Assembly (NCBI GenBank): GCA_028874215.1 | Contig: JAPPLF010000083.1 | Span: 42,338-106,337, forward strand | Source of the DNA: Acidobacteriota bacterium | GTDB taxonomy: Bacteria; Acidobacteriota; UBA6911; RPQK01; JAJDTT01 | DNA length: 64,000 nucleotides | Direction: 5' to 3' | Shown here: positions 33,101 to 42,339 of the stretch, piece after piece | How positions within the stretch are numbered: the stretch's first letter is position 1 | Layout: every line of letters begins with the position of its first letter | The notes under the pieces: model-generated | What the model was told of the DNA's origin: nothing | The model's input: the letters and a program-made list of their open reading frames with translations, nothing else | Databases searched by the model: none | Program-made: the position numbers and the translations under genes

Positions 33101-36100
33101 TCCCAGGAGGTCTTGGCCTCTGGGCGCGAAACGGACGGAAGTCGACTTTGCAGCCGTGGTTGGACAAAAAGGAGAGGAACTTCTTGTAGTCCTCCTTGGG
33201 CAATCCGAGGTAGTGCACCAGACGCTGGTAGCTCCCACCGCAGGCCTCCAAGCCGAGGGAGACGATCTGGCGAACGTCGTCCCGGGTGAGATCGCGGCGA
33301 AGATAGACGTCCCGGACGTCGTCCCAGAAGTCGGCGTGGCCGTCCACGATGCGCTCGACGAGATTGGCGAGCATCTCGGCCCTCGAGGATTCCTTCTTCG
33401 ATCGCGCGAGCCGTGAAGAAACCTCGGGCAGGTCAATGGCCTCATCGCAAAGGTGATAGGCGCTCTCCAGGATGTTTTCCAGCTCCCGGACGTTTCCGGG
33501 ATAGTCATACCGGGTCAAGTGGAGCCGAACTCTTGCGGAAAGGGTCTTCCTGGTGCCCCAGCGCCGGTTGAAGGAGTCCAGGAAGAACTGGGCCAAGTGG
33601 GGGATGTCCGTCGGACGCTCCCGGAGCGGGGGAATCTCCAGGTAGTACACGTTCAGCCGGTGATAGAGGTCTTCCCGAAACAAGCCCTTTTCGATCAGGT
33701 CCTCCAGAGGCTGGTTGGTGGCCGCCACGATCCTCACATCCACGGCTCTCTCCCTCGTCTCGCCCACGCGCCGCACCTTCCGCTCCTGAAGCACTCTGAG
33801 CAACCGAACCTGTAGGTCCAGCGACAGGGCGCCGATTTCGTCCAGAAACAACGTTCCGCCCGACGCGGCCTCGAAGAGTCCGGGTTTGTCCCGCACGGCG
33901 CCGGTGAAACTCCCCTGCCGGTGTCCGAAGAATTCGCTTTCGATGAGCTCCTTGGGGAGCGCACCGCAGTTGACCGGCGTCATGGGGCCGTCGGAACGGC
34001 GACTGTAGTCATGTAGAGCCTGGGCGACCAGTTCCTTGCCCGTTCCGGTCTCGCCAAAGATCAGGACGGTGGCGTCGGAGCGCGCCGCCCGTTGGATGTG
34101 ACCGAACAAGGTCTTCATGGAATCATGCTCTCCAATGATTGACCTGGAATCTTTCAGGGTGAGCGCGGCCGGGGCGTCGAGCCGCTCTGCAGGGCGTTCG
34201 GTCCGGATCGGCAACTGCCATTCCAGGAGCTTGATGATGCAAGCCAGGAGGTCCAGATCCTCTTCGGACATACCCTGAGGGGGTGGCTCCAGATGGAGCA
34301 GAGCCAACGGCTCTCCATCTCCGTAGAATCGCACCGCCACGGATCCGTCCTTGCCGTGGACCTGCTCCAGCGATCTGTCGAACGCGGCATCTTCGTTCAT
34401 TTTGAGGAGGTGGTGGCGTCCGCTACTGACGCAGGCGCCGCAATGGGCGAAAAGACGGAATCGCCTGGAACTGTGCTCCCGGCCGAACAGATTCGCCCCC
34501 AAACCCGGGACCCCCTTGGCGACACATTTCAGGGCCGCCTCGGCGATCTCCGCCAGTCCGCCTCGTTCCCCCATGGAGGAGACCAGTTCGTGCAGATGGC
34601 CCAGATGCCTGGGCGCGGGATACTTGGAAATCCGGCGGAAAGCCCGGTCGCGTTCGGTCTCGATAGGTGCGATGAAGCGTTCGGAGAATGAGCTTTGCAA
34701 ATCGGCCGAGAGGTGCATGGCCCTCTGTTTCAAGATCCGCAAGGATCGAGAGTAGGTTCGGAAGCCCTGCTTGAGATCACCGCTCGCAACCTCGGCATTG
34801 GCCCGAACCCGGTACAACTCGGACTCCAGTCCGGGCCGATCCATATGCTTTGCCAGTTGAAGCGCCCGAAGCGAGAGGACTCGGGCGCGGTCAGGCGAGT
34901 TGTCCGCCAGCAGATGTCTCGCCTTCAGGAGATGCGCCGTTGCGAGCAGAGGCAAATAGGAATGCTCCGTCGAAAGCTCCGTGGCCTTTCGAATGCAGCT
35001 CTCGGCACCGGAGGATCGGCCCAGCGCCAGGAGAGTCTCCGCAAGGCTCAGGAGCCCCTTCACTTGATGGTACGGCAGGTGCGGCGCGAGGGTCTCCATC
35101 GCCTCGGAAGCGGTATGGCATGCTCGCTCATACTCCGCCAGATCGTGGTGAATCCTGCTCCTCAAAAGAAGAAGGCGTCCCTTTTCGCGACCCGCACCCT
35201 TCGCCTCGAGACGCATCATCGTCTCTCGCGCCCGGTCCGGGCGGCCCAGCAGAACCCAGGTCCAACTCGACGCCAAAGTGGCGTCGACCCAGGATGGGAA
35301 CAGGGCGAGATCGGCACTCCCCGCCAACGCCTCGGCGCCGACGCTGACCGCGGTCTCCAGATCCAACAGATGGTTCAGGTTTTTCGTCAGTTCGATTTGG
35401 AGTTCGACCTCAGTATGCCGGTTCTGATTCAAGCCCCGGTTCCGGGCGATCAAATCCCTCAATCGCCGCGCCGCATGTCTGTGGTGACCCAGCTTTCGGC
35501 TGTGGATCGCCAGCGCTTTCTGCGCCAGAATCACCACTTCGGGATTGCCGTATTCGCTGGCCAGAGACAGGCTGTATCGGGCTGAGTTTCGGGCTGCTTT
35601 GAATTGGCCGCGATCGGAATAGAGGACGGAAAGGTCCGCGATTCTCCTGCCCAGGCTGATCGATCGATGTCGTCGGATCGCTGATCGAACGGACGCCAGT
35701 TGCCAATGGGTGGCTTGGTCCAGGTCCCCGTCGGCCCACGCGAGGGAGGCGAAGGCGGGATGATACTTCTCCGCCAGTGCCTTGTTCTTCCGGCTCTGAG
35801 CCAGCATTTGAGCGGCCACCGGCCCGGCCTCCTGATGCTTTCCCATCCGGCTCATGGCGTCGAGCCACTTTGCCTGGAGTTCTCCTTTCAAGAATTCGGT
35901 GGGAGAATGTTCCAGGATGCCGAGAGCTTCCTGAAGAGCCTCCATTCCCCGCTTCATGCTCCCGACGTGGATGTGGATCTGGGCGACCATTGAGAGGAGA
36001 TACACTCGATCATCCGGCTGAGATGGTCCGGAATCGAGTTGCTTCAAGCAGAAGTCCCGGCACTCCTTCAGGCTCCCGCCCACGTACATGATCTCAGCCG

Positions 36101-38177
36101 ATTTCTTGACGCGGTCCCGGCTGCCCATGGGCAGCGCTCCCAGGCGCCGGGCGAGACGAAGCAGTCCGGACGCGTCCGCGTATGCACGTCGCTCGCACAA
36201 CCGGAGCAGGGCTGCCCAGATGTATTGCCTCACCTTTCCGATTTCGTGTGCGCCTATGTAGTGGCGAACGAGGTCTTGTAAAACGAGAGCGTCATTCGAC
36301 CTCTGGAACCGCCTCTCGAGGACACTGCCGATCCGTTTGTGAATCTGTCGGCATTTGGACGGAGAGGCCCCGACTCGTCGGACGATGGTCCGAGCGGTCC
36401 AATTGTGAGCCACCGTGAAGACGGGAGCATGGAGGCGTCCCGAGACGCAAGCCAGATTGAGGCGTTCCAGGGCGTGAATCTCCTCCGAGAGGGATTCGCC
36501 CGAGGTCTGAAGAATGCGTGCAAGTCCGGCTGCTGAAATCGGTTTGCCGATGAGGGCCAGATGATCCAGGATTTCTCTTTGCTCCGGCGTGAGCCGATTC
36601 AGATGGCCGGTGATCTTCCTGGATGCGCCCGCCGGCAGGAATGAACTCCTGGTTCCCAACGGTGCAGACCTCCACCGGCCCGAACGGAACGCCAATTGTC
36701 CCGTCTCGCGCATATGGCGGAGAGATTCACGAATATAGAGCGGAATGCCGGTGCTTTCCCGAAGTATCGTAGGGACAGCGGCTGGGTCGGGACCTCCAAG
36801 CAACGATTCGACGAGGCGCTCCGACTCGAGGAGATGGAGGCGCGCCAGCCGGACCTCGTCCAATTGTCCGAACCGTTCCAACTCCAGTTTCAACGTCTTC
36901 CAGTGTCCGGGCCGTTCATCGGTACGGTAGTTGGCAACGAAGAGAATGGAAATGGGGTCGTTTCGAAGCGCTCGTCGATAGAGTTCCAGGGAGACCTCAT
37001 CCATCCACTGCAGGTCGTTGATGCAAAAGACGACTGGAGCGAGGGACGACGCTTTCCTAAGAAACGAGAGTAGGCAATGGGTGAGTTGCGTCGTGTTTCC
37101 CGCCTCCCTCCACGCGTCGGTGAACCGCCAGCGCTGGCCAGGTTCGGAATCCGACTGGAATGCGTCCAGCGCTCCGTCTCCCGGATGATGGCTCACTGAG
37201 AACGTTGTGGCTCGCCGGAGCCGCGCCGCCGTTTCGACCCGTTCCATCAGGGCCGTTTTTCCGATTCCGCTGTGACCGGCGATAGAGACCAATCGAGGTT
37301 TCGGATTCCGGATGTGGATATCCAGGATTTCACGGAGCGTCGTGGACTCATCTTCCCGGCCGACAAGCGCAGTTCGGAATGGAGGGGTGGGAGGGGCGGA
37401 CAAGCGATCGCCGGCCTGTAGCGCAGCACTCACATGGTTGGCGGAAGAGGGTCGAAACTCCCGGTCCTTCTGAATCAAATCCAGAATCAATTGTTCCACC
37501 TTGGCCGGGATGTCGGGATTCAGATTCCGGGGGCGGACCGGGTAGGAGAGGATCTGTTTCTGGCGCAGGGTCCCGGAGTCCGTCCCCATATAGGGAGCGT
37601 GGCCGGTAAACAGACGGTAAAGAACCATCCCCAACGAGTAAAGGTCGCTTTCCTTCGATGTGGTGCGGCCGCTGATCCACTCCGGTGAGGCATACCGAAT
37701 GGCTTGGGTCCGCCAGGATTTTCCGGCCGGCCGCTGCTTGGGAGCCGGCAGGTTGAGAAGCAGATCCCCAGACTTCCCCACGAAGAGATGGGAAGGCCTC
37801 AGGTAGCCGCAGAGGAAATTCCTGTGGTGAAGAAAGGACAGCAACTCTGCGAGTTGCACGGAAAACTTGATGGCTTGGCAGGGCGCCAGGTGTCCTCCCT
37901 TCTTGTCAATGAGTTTCCGGGCCAGGAAGTCGCAGACGAACCCGGGGCGTTTCCCTCGAAATGCGATGTCTTGGACCGGATGGAGCCATGGATGGTCGAG
38001 CGCCGTACGAATGTCGTACAAGCGCTCCACATCGCGGAGGCCGGTTCGGGAGGTCATCTTTCCCGGCAGCAGGCTCAGAACTTTAGAACGGGCGGTATCC
38101 CATTCGTCAACGGCCAAGTAGACTCGCAAGTCCGGGCCGGGTTCCAATGGGCGCAGAATTCGGTACCGTGAAGACAT
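33096..38177 (-). CDS. Pseudokinase-ATPase-TPR-sigma54 activator
   Basis: A 1,693-residue regulator. Residues 1-260 have a protein kinase fold but lack the catalytic set: the HRDLKPxN loop reads CGYLRPSH, the DFG is missing, while the SPEW and SDLYSLGMVLYRLF parts remain, so it is a pseudokinase. Residues 270-600 form a STAND/AAA ATPase (Walker A GHSGIGKT, 301-308). The middle is TPR-like helices (about 640-1130), then a GAF-like region, and from 1330 a sigma54-interaction AAA domain with GETGTGKE near 1372 and GSFTGA near 1421 for touching sigma54. The last part is a worn Fis-like helix-turn-helix. The start ATG 38177 has AAGGAG seven bases upstream. The C-terminal tail (RAQRPRPPGR) runs into the mazF remnant. 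Confidence 0.85.
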   Translation of the reverse strand: MSSRYRILRPLEPGPDLRVYLAVDEWDTARSKVLSLLPGKMTSRTGLRDVERLYDIRTALDHPWLHPVQDIAFRGKRPGFVCDFLARKLIDKKGGHLAPCQAIKFSVQLAELLSFLHHRNFLCGYLRPSHLFVGKSGDLLLNLPAPKQRPAGKSWRTQAIRYASPEWISGRTTSKESDLYSLGMVLYRLFTGHAPYMGTDSGTLRQKQILSYPVRPRNLNPDIPAKVEQLILDLIQKDREFRPSSANHVSAALQAGDRLSAPPTPPFRTALVGREDESTTLREILDIHIRNPKPRLVSIAGHSGIGKTALMERVETAARLRRATTFSVSHHPGDGALDAFQSDSEPGQRWRFTDAWREAGNTTQLTHCLLSFLRKASSLAPVVFCINDLQWMDEVSLELYRRALRNDPISILFVANYRTDERPGHWKTLKLELERFGQLDEVRLARLHLLESERLVESLLGGPDPAAVPTILRESTGIPLYIRESLRHMRETGQLAFRSGRWRSAPLGTRSSFLPAGASRKITGHLNRLTPEQREILDHLALIGKPISAAGLARILQTSGESLSEEIHALERLNLACVSGRLHAPVFTVAHNWTARTIVRRVGASPSKCRQIHKRIGSVLERRFQRSNDALVLQDLVRHYIGAHEIGKVRQYIWAALLRLCERRAYADASGLLRLARRLGALPMGSRDRVKKSAEIMYVGGSLKECRDFCLKQLDSGPSQPDDRVYLLSMVAQIHIHVGSMKRGMEALQEALGILEHSPTEFLKGELQAKWLDAMSRMGKHQEAGPVAAQMLAQSRKNKALAEKYHPAFASLAWADGDLDQATHWQLASVRSAIRRHRSISLGRRIADLSVLYSDRGQFKAARNSARYSLSLASEYGNPEVVILAQKALAIHSRKLGHHRHAARRLRDLIARNRGLNQNRHTEVELQIELTKNLNHLLDLETAVSVGAEALAGSADLALFPSWVDATLASSWTWVLLGRPDRARETMMRLEAKGAGREKGRLLLLRSRIHHDLAEYERACHTASEAMETLAPHLPYHQVKGLLSLAETLLALGRSSGAESCIRKATELSTEHSYLPLLATAHLLKARHLLADNSPDRARVLSLRALQLAKHMDRPGLESELYRVRANAEVASGDLKQGFRTYSRSLRILKQRAMHLSADLQSSFSERFIAPIETERDRAFRRISKYPAPRHLGHLHELVSSMGERGGLAEIAEAALKCVAKGVPGLGANLFGREHSSRRFRLFAHCGACVSSGRHHLLKMNEDAAFDRSLEQVHGKDGSVAVRFYGDGEPLALLHLEPPPQGMSEEDLDLLACIIKLLEWQLPIRTERPAERLDAPAALTLKDSRSIIGEHDSMKTLFGHIQRAARSDATVLIFGETGTGKELVAQALHDYSRRSDGPMTPVNCGALPKELIESEFFGHRQGSFTGAVRDKPGLFEAASGGTLFLDEIGALSLDLQVRLLRVLQERKVRRVGETRERAVDVRIVAATNQPLEDLIEKGLFREDLYHRLNVYYLEIPPLRERPTDIPHLAQFFLDSFNRRWGTRKTLSARVRLHLTRYDYPGNVRELENILESAYHLCDEAIDLPEVSSRLARSKKESSRAEMLANLVERIVDGHADFWDDVRDVYLRRDLTRDDVRQIVSLGLEACGGSYQRLVHYLGLPKEDYKKFLSFLSNHGCKVDFRPFRAQRPRPPGR

Positions 38178-38465
38178 TGGGGCACTCCTTCGATCTGCAC
38201 TGGTACAGAGGATTTCCCGAGACTCCGGCCAGGCGACTTCTCGAAAGAGAACAGTCCGGTTGTTGGACAACCGAGGTTCAGACCAAGGATTGATCTGCTA
38301 TGACTTGTGCGGGCTTCCGGGTAAGAGAGGGCCTGGACCGACTTCGCCGAGCCATTGACTCCAGACCTCCAATTCCGTGAATCTTCGCGGGCAATTGCTC
38401 ATTCGAGCCACGGCGGTAGTTAACGCCACCGGTGGGGGAAAATCAAGTTCGGTCCGGACCGGGGC

Positions 38466-39353
38466 GTGTCAGATTGGAAAAGATCCGTGTCGGCGACAGG
38501 CATCAGCGTCATCATTCCCACCCACAATCGCCGGGAAACACTGGTGCGGGCGGTGGAATCGGTCCAGGCCCAGACCTTCCGCGACTGGGATCTTCTCATC
38601 GTCGATGACGGTTCCCACGATGGCACGGACCGGGAGTGGTCCAACCCCGGCGATCCGCGAATCCGGTACCTGCGGACCGAACACCGGGGCGTCAGCGCCG
38701 CCCGCAACCTGGGAATTCAGCAGGCGAGATTCCCCTGGATCGCGTTCCTCGACAGTGATGACACGTGGCTTCCCAAGAAGCTGGAGGCACAGCTCACGGC
38801 CCTGGAGTCTCACCCGGGCTATTTGGCCGTGCATTCCGACGAGATCTGGATTCGCCGCGGCCGCCGGGTGAATCCGAAGAAGATCCACCGCAAGTACGGA
38901 GGCTGGGTCTACCGCTACTCTCTTCCCCGCTGCGTCATCAGCCCCAGCTCCATCCTCATCGCGCGAGAACTCCTGGACCGCTGCGGAATGTTCGACGAAG
39001 ATTTCCCCGTTTGCGAGGACTATGAACTCTGGCTGCGCATGTTCGCCCGCCATCCCATCTGCTTCGTGGACCGGCCCCTGCTGGTCAAGACCGGCGGCCA
39101 CGCCGACCAGCTCTCCAGGAGTACGTGGGGACTGGACCGTTTCCGGGTCCGGGCCATGGTGAAGACCGTGGAGAGCGGAGTCCTCAGCCTGCAGCAGGAG
39201 GCCTGGACTGCGGCCGAGATCGCCCGCAAGTCGGATATCCTGGCGGGAGGGTCCGAGAAACGGGGCCGAACCGAAACGGGTCGCTACTATCGTAGGCTTG
39301 GCGAATTCTGGAGCGAGCGGCACCGGAAGCGAATCCGGCGGTTGAGCTTCTGA
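38466..39353 (+). CDS. Family 2 glycosyltransferase
   Basis: A 295-residue GT-A enzyme that transfers a sugar from a nucleotide sugar to an acceptor in the cytoplasm. The start ISVIIPTHNRRETLVRAVES, the LLIVDDGSHDGT segment and the metal-binding FLDSDD motif near residue 98 are typical; EDYELWLRM fits the acceptor/base region. The GTG at 38466 is used; a GTG at 38487 after GGAAAAGA is possible. Divergent from the sigma54-activator gene across 288 bases, in which I see no further feature. It is followed by a convergent VWA gene with only six bases between. The acceptor is unknown. Confidence 0.83.
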   Translation: MSDWKRSVSATGISVIIPTHNRRETLVRAVESVQAQTFRDWDLLIVDDGSHDGTDREWSNPGDPRIRYLRTEHRGVSAARNLGIQQARFPWIAFLDSDDTWLPKKLEAQLTALESHPGYLAVHSDEIWIRRGRRVNPKKIHRKYGGWVYRYSLPRCVISPSSILIARELLDRCGMFDEDFPVCEDYELWLRMFARHPICFVDRPLLVKTGGHADQLSRSTWGLDRFRVRAMVKTVESGVLSLQQEAWTAAEIARKSDILAGGSEKRGRTETGRYYRRLGEFWSERHRKRIRRLSF

Positions 39354-39359
39354 CCGGAC

Positions 39360-40394
39360 TTATTCGTTCTTTTTTCCCTTGGCCTTTTCCCGCTCTTCCT
39401 GCTCTTTCTGGAACCGCCGCTGCTCCCGTTCCAGGGCCCGCTGCTTCCACTTGTCCATGGGGTCGTACGGGGCGTAGTAACCCACGCGATGCCGCACCCG
39501 GACGTCGTCCGCCTTCACTTCGATCTCGATCTTCCGGAAGGTGCCGTCCTTCTTCCTGTTGGTGGGGACGTAGGTCAGGTTGTACTGGCTCCGCAGCTCC
39601 GTGTCGATGGTCTTGAAGGCGTCCGCAAGGTTGTTGCTGGAATGGGGGAAGAAGACGGTTCCGCCGGTGCTCTCCGTCAGTTTTTCCAGGGCGTCGTCGC
39701 CTCTGGCGTCCTCACCCGCGCCGAACCGGGTGGTGCTGATGGCGTAGATGGTGGATTCGGCCAGGTAGGCCATCCGGAGCGTCTCGTCGAAGCTGTGGGT
39801 GCTGGTCAGGTCCGACCCGTCCGAGAGAACCAGGATTGTCTTGCGGCCGTACTCCTGCAGCATCTTCTGCTCCGAGATCAGGTAGATGGCGTCGTAAAGG
39901 GAAGTGCCTCCTCCCGCCCTCAGGTTGTCGATCTCGGCCAGCAACGCGTTGGGGTTGGAGGTGAAGTCGTGCAGCAGCGTCACACCCGTGTCGAACTCCA
40001 CGAGCAGCGCCTTGTCGGTGGGCCGCATCACGTCAAAGAGGAAATCGGTGGCCACCTCCTTCTCGAAACCCAGCTTGAGCCGGACGCTGGCGCTGGCGTC
40101 CACGCAGATGGCGATGGTCAGCGGCAGGTTGGTCTGGGGGGCGAAGTTGGTAATCCGCTGGTGGCGTCCGTCCTCTTTCACGATGAAGTGCTGCGGCGAG
40201 AGGTTGGTGACGAACCGGCCCGTCTTCTTGTCATGGACCGCAACCAGGACGTTCACCGCCTCCACCTCCACCCGGAACGGTTCCAGCGGATCTTCTGCGG
40301 CGGCGGTGTCCGACTGGGCCGGGAGGCCGGTCGTCAGGAACAGGACGATCAACAGCCTGATAATGAGGTTTTCTGAGGACATGAGCCACCTCAT
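39360..40394 (-). CDS. VWA-domain protein, acidobacterial VWFA-related family
   Basis: A 344-residue exported protein (hydrophobic IIRLLIVLFLTTGLPAQ near the start). It reads VEVEAVNVLVAVHDKKTGRFVTNLSPQHFIVKEDG, as in the acidobacterial VWFA-related family TIGR03436, then a VWA domain with a worn MIDAS (ICVDASASV for DxSxS, T in GGGTSLYDAI, D in VLSDGSD). The C-terminus is a charged helix rich in Lys, Glu and Gln. VWA domains bind proteins with a metal ion; the role of this family is unknown. Its start overlaps the stop of the upstream rluD-type gene by one base (TAATG); an internal ATG at 40382 is also possible. Confidence 0.87.
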   Translation of the reverse strand: MRWLMSSENLIIRLLIVLFLTTGLPAQSDTAAAEDPLEPFRVEVEAVNVLVAVHDKKTGRFVTNLSPQHFIVKEDGRHQRITNFAPQTNLPLTIAICVDASASVRLKLGFEKEVATDFLFDVMRPTDKALLVEFDTGVTLLHDFTSNPNALLAEIDNLRAGGGTSLYDAIYLISEQKMLQEYGRKTILVLSDGSDLTSTHSFDETLRMAYLAESTIYAISTTRFGAGEDARGDDALEKLTESTGGTVFFPHSSNNLADAFKTIDTELRSQYNLTYVPTNRKKDGTFRKIEIEVKADDVRVRHRVGYYAPYDPMDKWKQRALEREQRRFQKEQEEREKAKGKKNE

Positions 40395-41356
40395 TATTCC
40401 AAAACCGCCAGAACCGCTTCAAGCTCCGGCGGAAGGGGACTCTCGAAGCGCACCCGCCGGGCCGTGGCGGGATGGACGAAGGCCAGGGAGGCCGCGTGGA
40501 GGAAGTGCCGACCCAGCCTCGCCATCTCCGAGTCGCGGATCGATTCGGGCAGTCGACGAAGCCGGCGGCTGCCGTAGGTGCCGTCTCCCACCACCGGGTG
40601 CCCCAGGTGGGTCAGGTGAACCCGGATCTGGTGGGTCCGTCCCGTATGGGGCGCGACCGACAGATAGGTGAAGCCAGGATGCCGCGAGAGCACCCGGTAG
40701 CGGGTCAGGGCGGAGCGCGGCTTGCGGGTCCGGGTCGAGATCCGGGTTCGGGACCGGGGATGCCGCCCAAGCGGCGCGTCGATCTCGCCGCGGTCCTTCT
40801 CCACCGCGCCGTAAACCAGCGCCAGGTACCGCTTCCGGACCTCCCGCCGGGCGAACTGGCCGGAGAGATGATCGTGCGCCCGCTCCGTCTTTGCCACCAC
40901 CAGGAGTCCCGAGGTCCCTTTGTCCAGCCGGTGCACGATTCCCGGCCTGACGGTCTCCTCCCGGCTCAACTTCTCCAGATGGTAGGCCAGGGCGTTGGCC
41001 AGGGTCCCGCTCCAGTTGCCGGCTCCCGGATGCACCACCTGTCCCGCCGGTTTGTCCACCACCAGCAGGAAGGAGTCCTCGTAGAGCACGTTCAGGGGAA
41101 TCGGTTCGGGCGTCAGGCCGGTGGGCTGCGGCGGGGGCGGGTCCACGCGGATCTCGTCTCCCGGGCGCAGCAGGTAGCTGGGCTTGCGGCGCCGGCCCAG
41201 CACCAGGACCCGGTTCTCTTCCACCCACCGCCGGATGCGGCTCCGGCTGAACCGGGAGAGCCGGCGGCTCAAATAGGCGTCCAGGCGCCGGCCCGCGTCG
41301 CCGGAGCTCACCCTGAGGCGGATGGTTCCGGTCCCGGTTCCTTCCGGTTCAGACAC
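40394..41356 (-). CDS. rluD: RluA/RluD-family pseudouridine synthase
   Basis: A 320-residue enzyme that converts uridines in 23S rRNA (or tRNA) to pseudouridine. Residues 15-75 are an S4 RNA-binding domain (GRRLDAYLSRRLSRFSRSRI); the catalytic motif is VHRLDKGTSGLLVVAK, with the essential Asp in HRLD; later GRTHQIRVHL is the family's conserved RTHQIRVH. It overlaps lgt by eight bases and the VWA gene by one, so lgt-rluD-VWA form a tight operon, as lipoprotein-maturation and rRNA genes often do in this group. The name follows the S4-containing RluD branch; RluC is the alternative. Confidence 0.88.
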   Translation of the reverse strand: MSEPEGTGTGTIRLRVSSGDAGRRLDAYLSRRLSRFSRSRIRRWVEENRVLVLGRRRKPSYLLRPGDEIRVDPPPPQPTGLTPEPIPLNVLYEDSFLLVVDKPAGQVVHPGAGNWSGTLANALAYHLEKLSREETVRPGIVHRLDKGTSGLLVVAKTERAHDHLSGQFARREVRKRYLALVYGAVEKDRGEIDAPLGRHPRSRTRISTRTRKPRSALTRYRVLSRHPGFTYLSVAPHTGRTHQIRVHLTHLGHPVVGDGTYGSRRLRRLPESIRDSEMARLGRHFLHAASLAFVHPATARRVRFESPLPPELEAVLAVLE

Positions 41357-42152
41357 GGCGGGCCCGAACCGGGTTGCGTCTCATGTGGCGGTAGAGCAGC
41401 AGGGCGCAGGGAACCAGCAGCAGGCTGATGAACTGGGAGGTGGAAAGCGCCCCTCCGAAGACGAACCCCCGGTCGGCGTCGCCCCGGAAGAACTCGATGC
41501 CGAAGCGCAGGATCGAGTAGCAGAAGAGGTAGGCGGCGAAGACTTGTCCCTTGAAGCGCCTCGCCCCGTGCAGCCAGAGCAGGACGAGAAACAGCGTGAA
41601 GGTGGCCAGCGACTCGTAGAGCTGGGTCGGGTGGAGCGCCACATTGATGGGCACGCCCACGACGCGATGGGCATACTCGCTGGTGAAAGTGACCGCCCAG
41701 GGAAGCGAGCAGGGCTGTCCGTAGTCGCATCCGGCCGCGAAACAGCCCAGGCGGCCGATGGTCTGCCCCAGGGCGATGGCCGGCCCCGCGGCGTCGGCCA
41801 CCGTCCGGAAATCCATGGACGGTTGCCGGCGGACATAGAGATAGCTGGCGGCCATGGCGCCCAGCAGTCCCCCGTAGTAGACGCCGCCGGCCTGCCAGAA
41901 CCCCAGGGTGAAGAACCTTGAGGGGTCCTGCTTCAGATAGGTTTCCCAGTCGGTCAAGATCATCAGCAGCTTGGCGCCGACGATGGCCGAGAGGATGATG
42001 ATGAATCCCAGGTCCCAGCTCCGCTGCCGCGGCACTCCGTCGCGGGCGCCCAGCCGGGCGAAGAGAAAGATGGCCGACAGGCAGGCGGCCGCCAGCAGCG
42101 CCCCATAGGTGTGAAGGGTCAGGGGGCCGATTTCCAACAGCTTGGGAAACAT
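41349..42152 (-). CDS. lgt: Prolipoprotein diacylglyceryl transferase
   Basis: A 267-residue, seven-helix inner-membrane enzyme that moves diacylglycerol from phosphatidylglycerol to the lipobox cysteine. Key marks: HTYGALLAAACLSA near the N-terminus and the signature GRLGCFAAGCDYG with its conserved Arg, followed by PINVALHPTQLYES. It provides lipid modification for the many lipoproteins seen in the window, such as the DUF3604, cytochrome, M28 and 178-residue proteins. First gene of the operon lgt-rluD-VWA. Confidence 0.93.
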   Translation of the reverse strand: MFPKLLEIGPLTLHTYGALLAAACLSAIFLFARLGARDGVPRQRSWDLGFIIILSAIVGAKLLMILTDWETYLKQDPSRFFTLGFWQAGGVYYGGLLGAMAASYLYVRRQPSMDFRTVADAAGPAIALGQTIGRLGCFAAGCDYGQPCSLPWAVTFTSEYAHRVVGVPINVALHPTQLYESLATFTLFLVLLWLHGARRFKGQVFAAYLFCYSILRFGIEFFRGDADRGFVFGGALSTSQFISLLLVPCALLLYRHMRRNPVRARRV

Positions 42153-42270
42153 GGTGGTCGAAGAGTCTATGTGGCGCCCGGCATACCGTTGAGGTCAGGA
42201 TGGAGCATTGGGTGGGGCGCTTTCTTGTTGCCTGTTTCTATTTTCCCATTTTGCCATGTTGCATTGGGAG

Positions 42271-42335
42271 TGCGGCGGCAGGAAAGCCGCCGCTCCAGGT
42301 CGCCGCTCCCGTTCGGCGGCAGGAAAGCCGCCGCA
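42271..42335. repeat. Two tandem AGGAAA-loop hairpins
   Basis: GCGGCGGC-AGGAAA-GCCGCCGC (42272-42293) and CGGCGGC-AGGAAA-GCCGCCG (42314-42333) lie 41 bases apart, the second seven bases after the EF-G stop. Read on the other strand the loop is TTTCCT, so these are the same element type as at 1779 and 18906 with different stems. They may cap the EF-G transcript. Confidence 0.7.
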
Positions 42336-42339
42336 CCCA

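Noticed and set aside
42272..42333. Two direct repeats 41 bases apart, a possible CRISPR start
   Set aside because: Only two units, each a self-complementary hairpin, no cas genes in the window, and related hairpins occur singly elsewhere.
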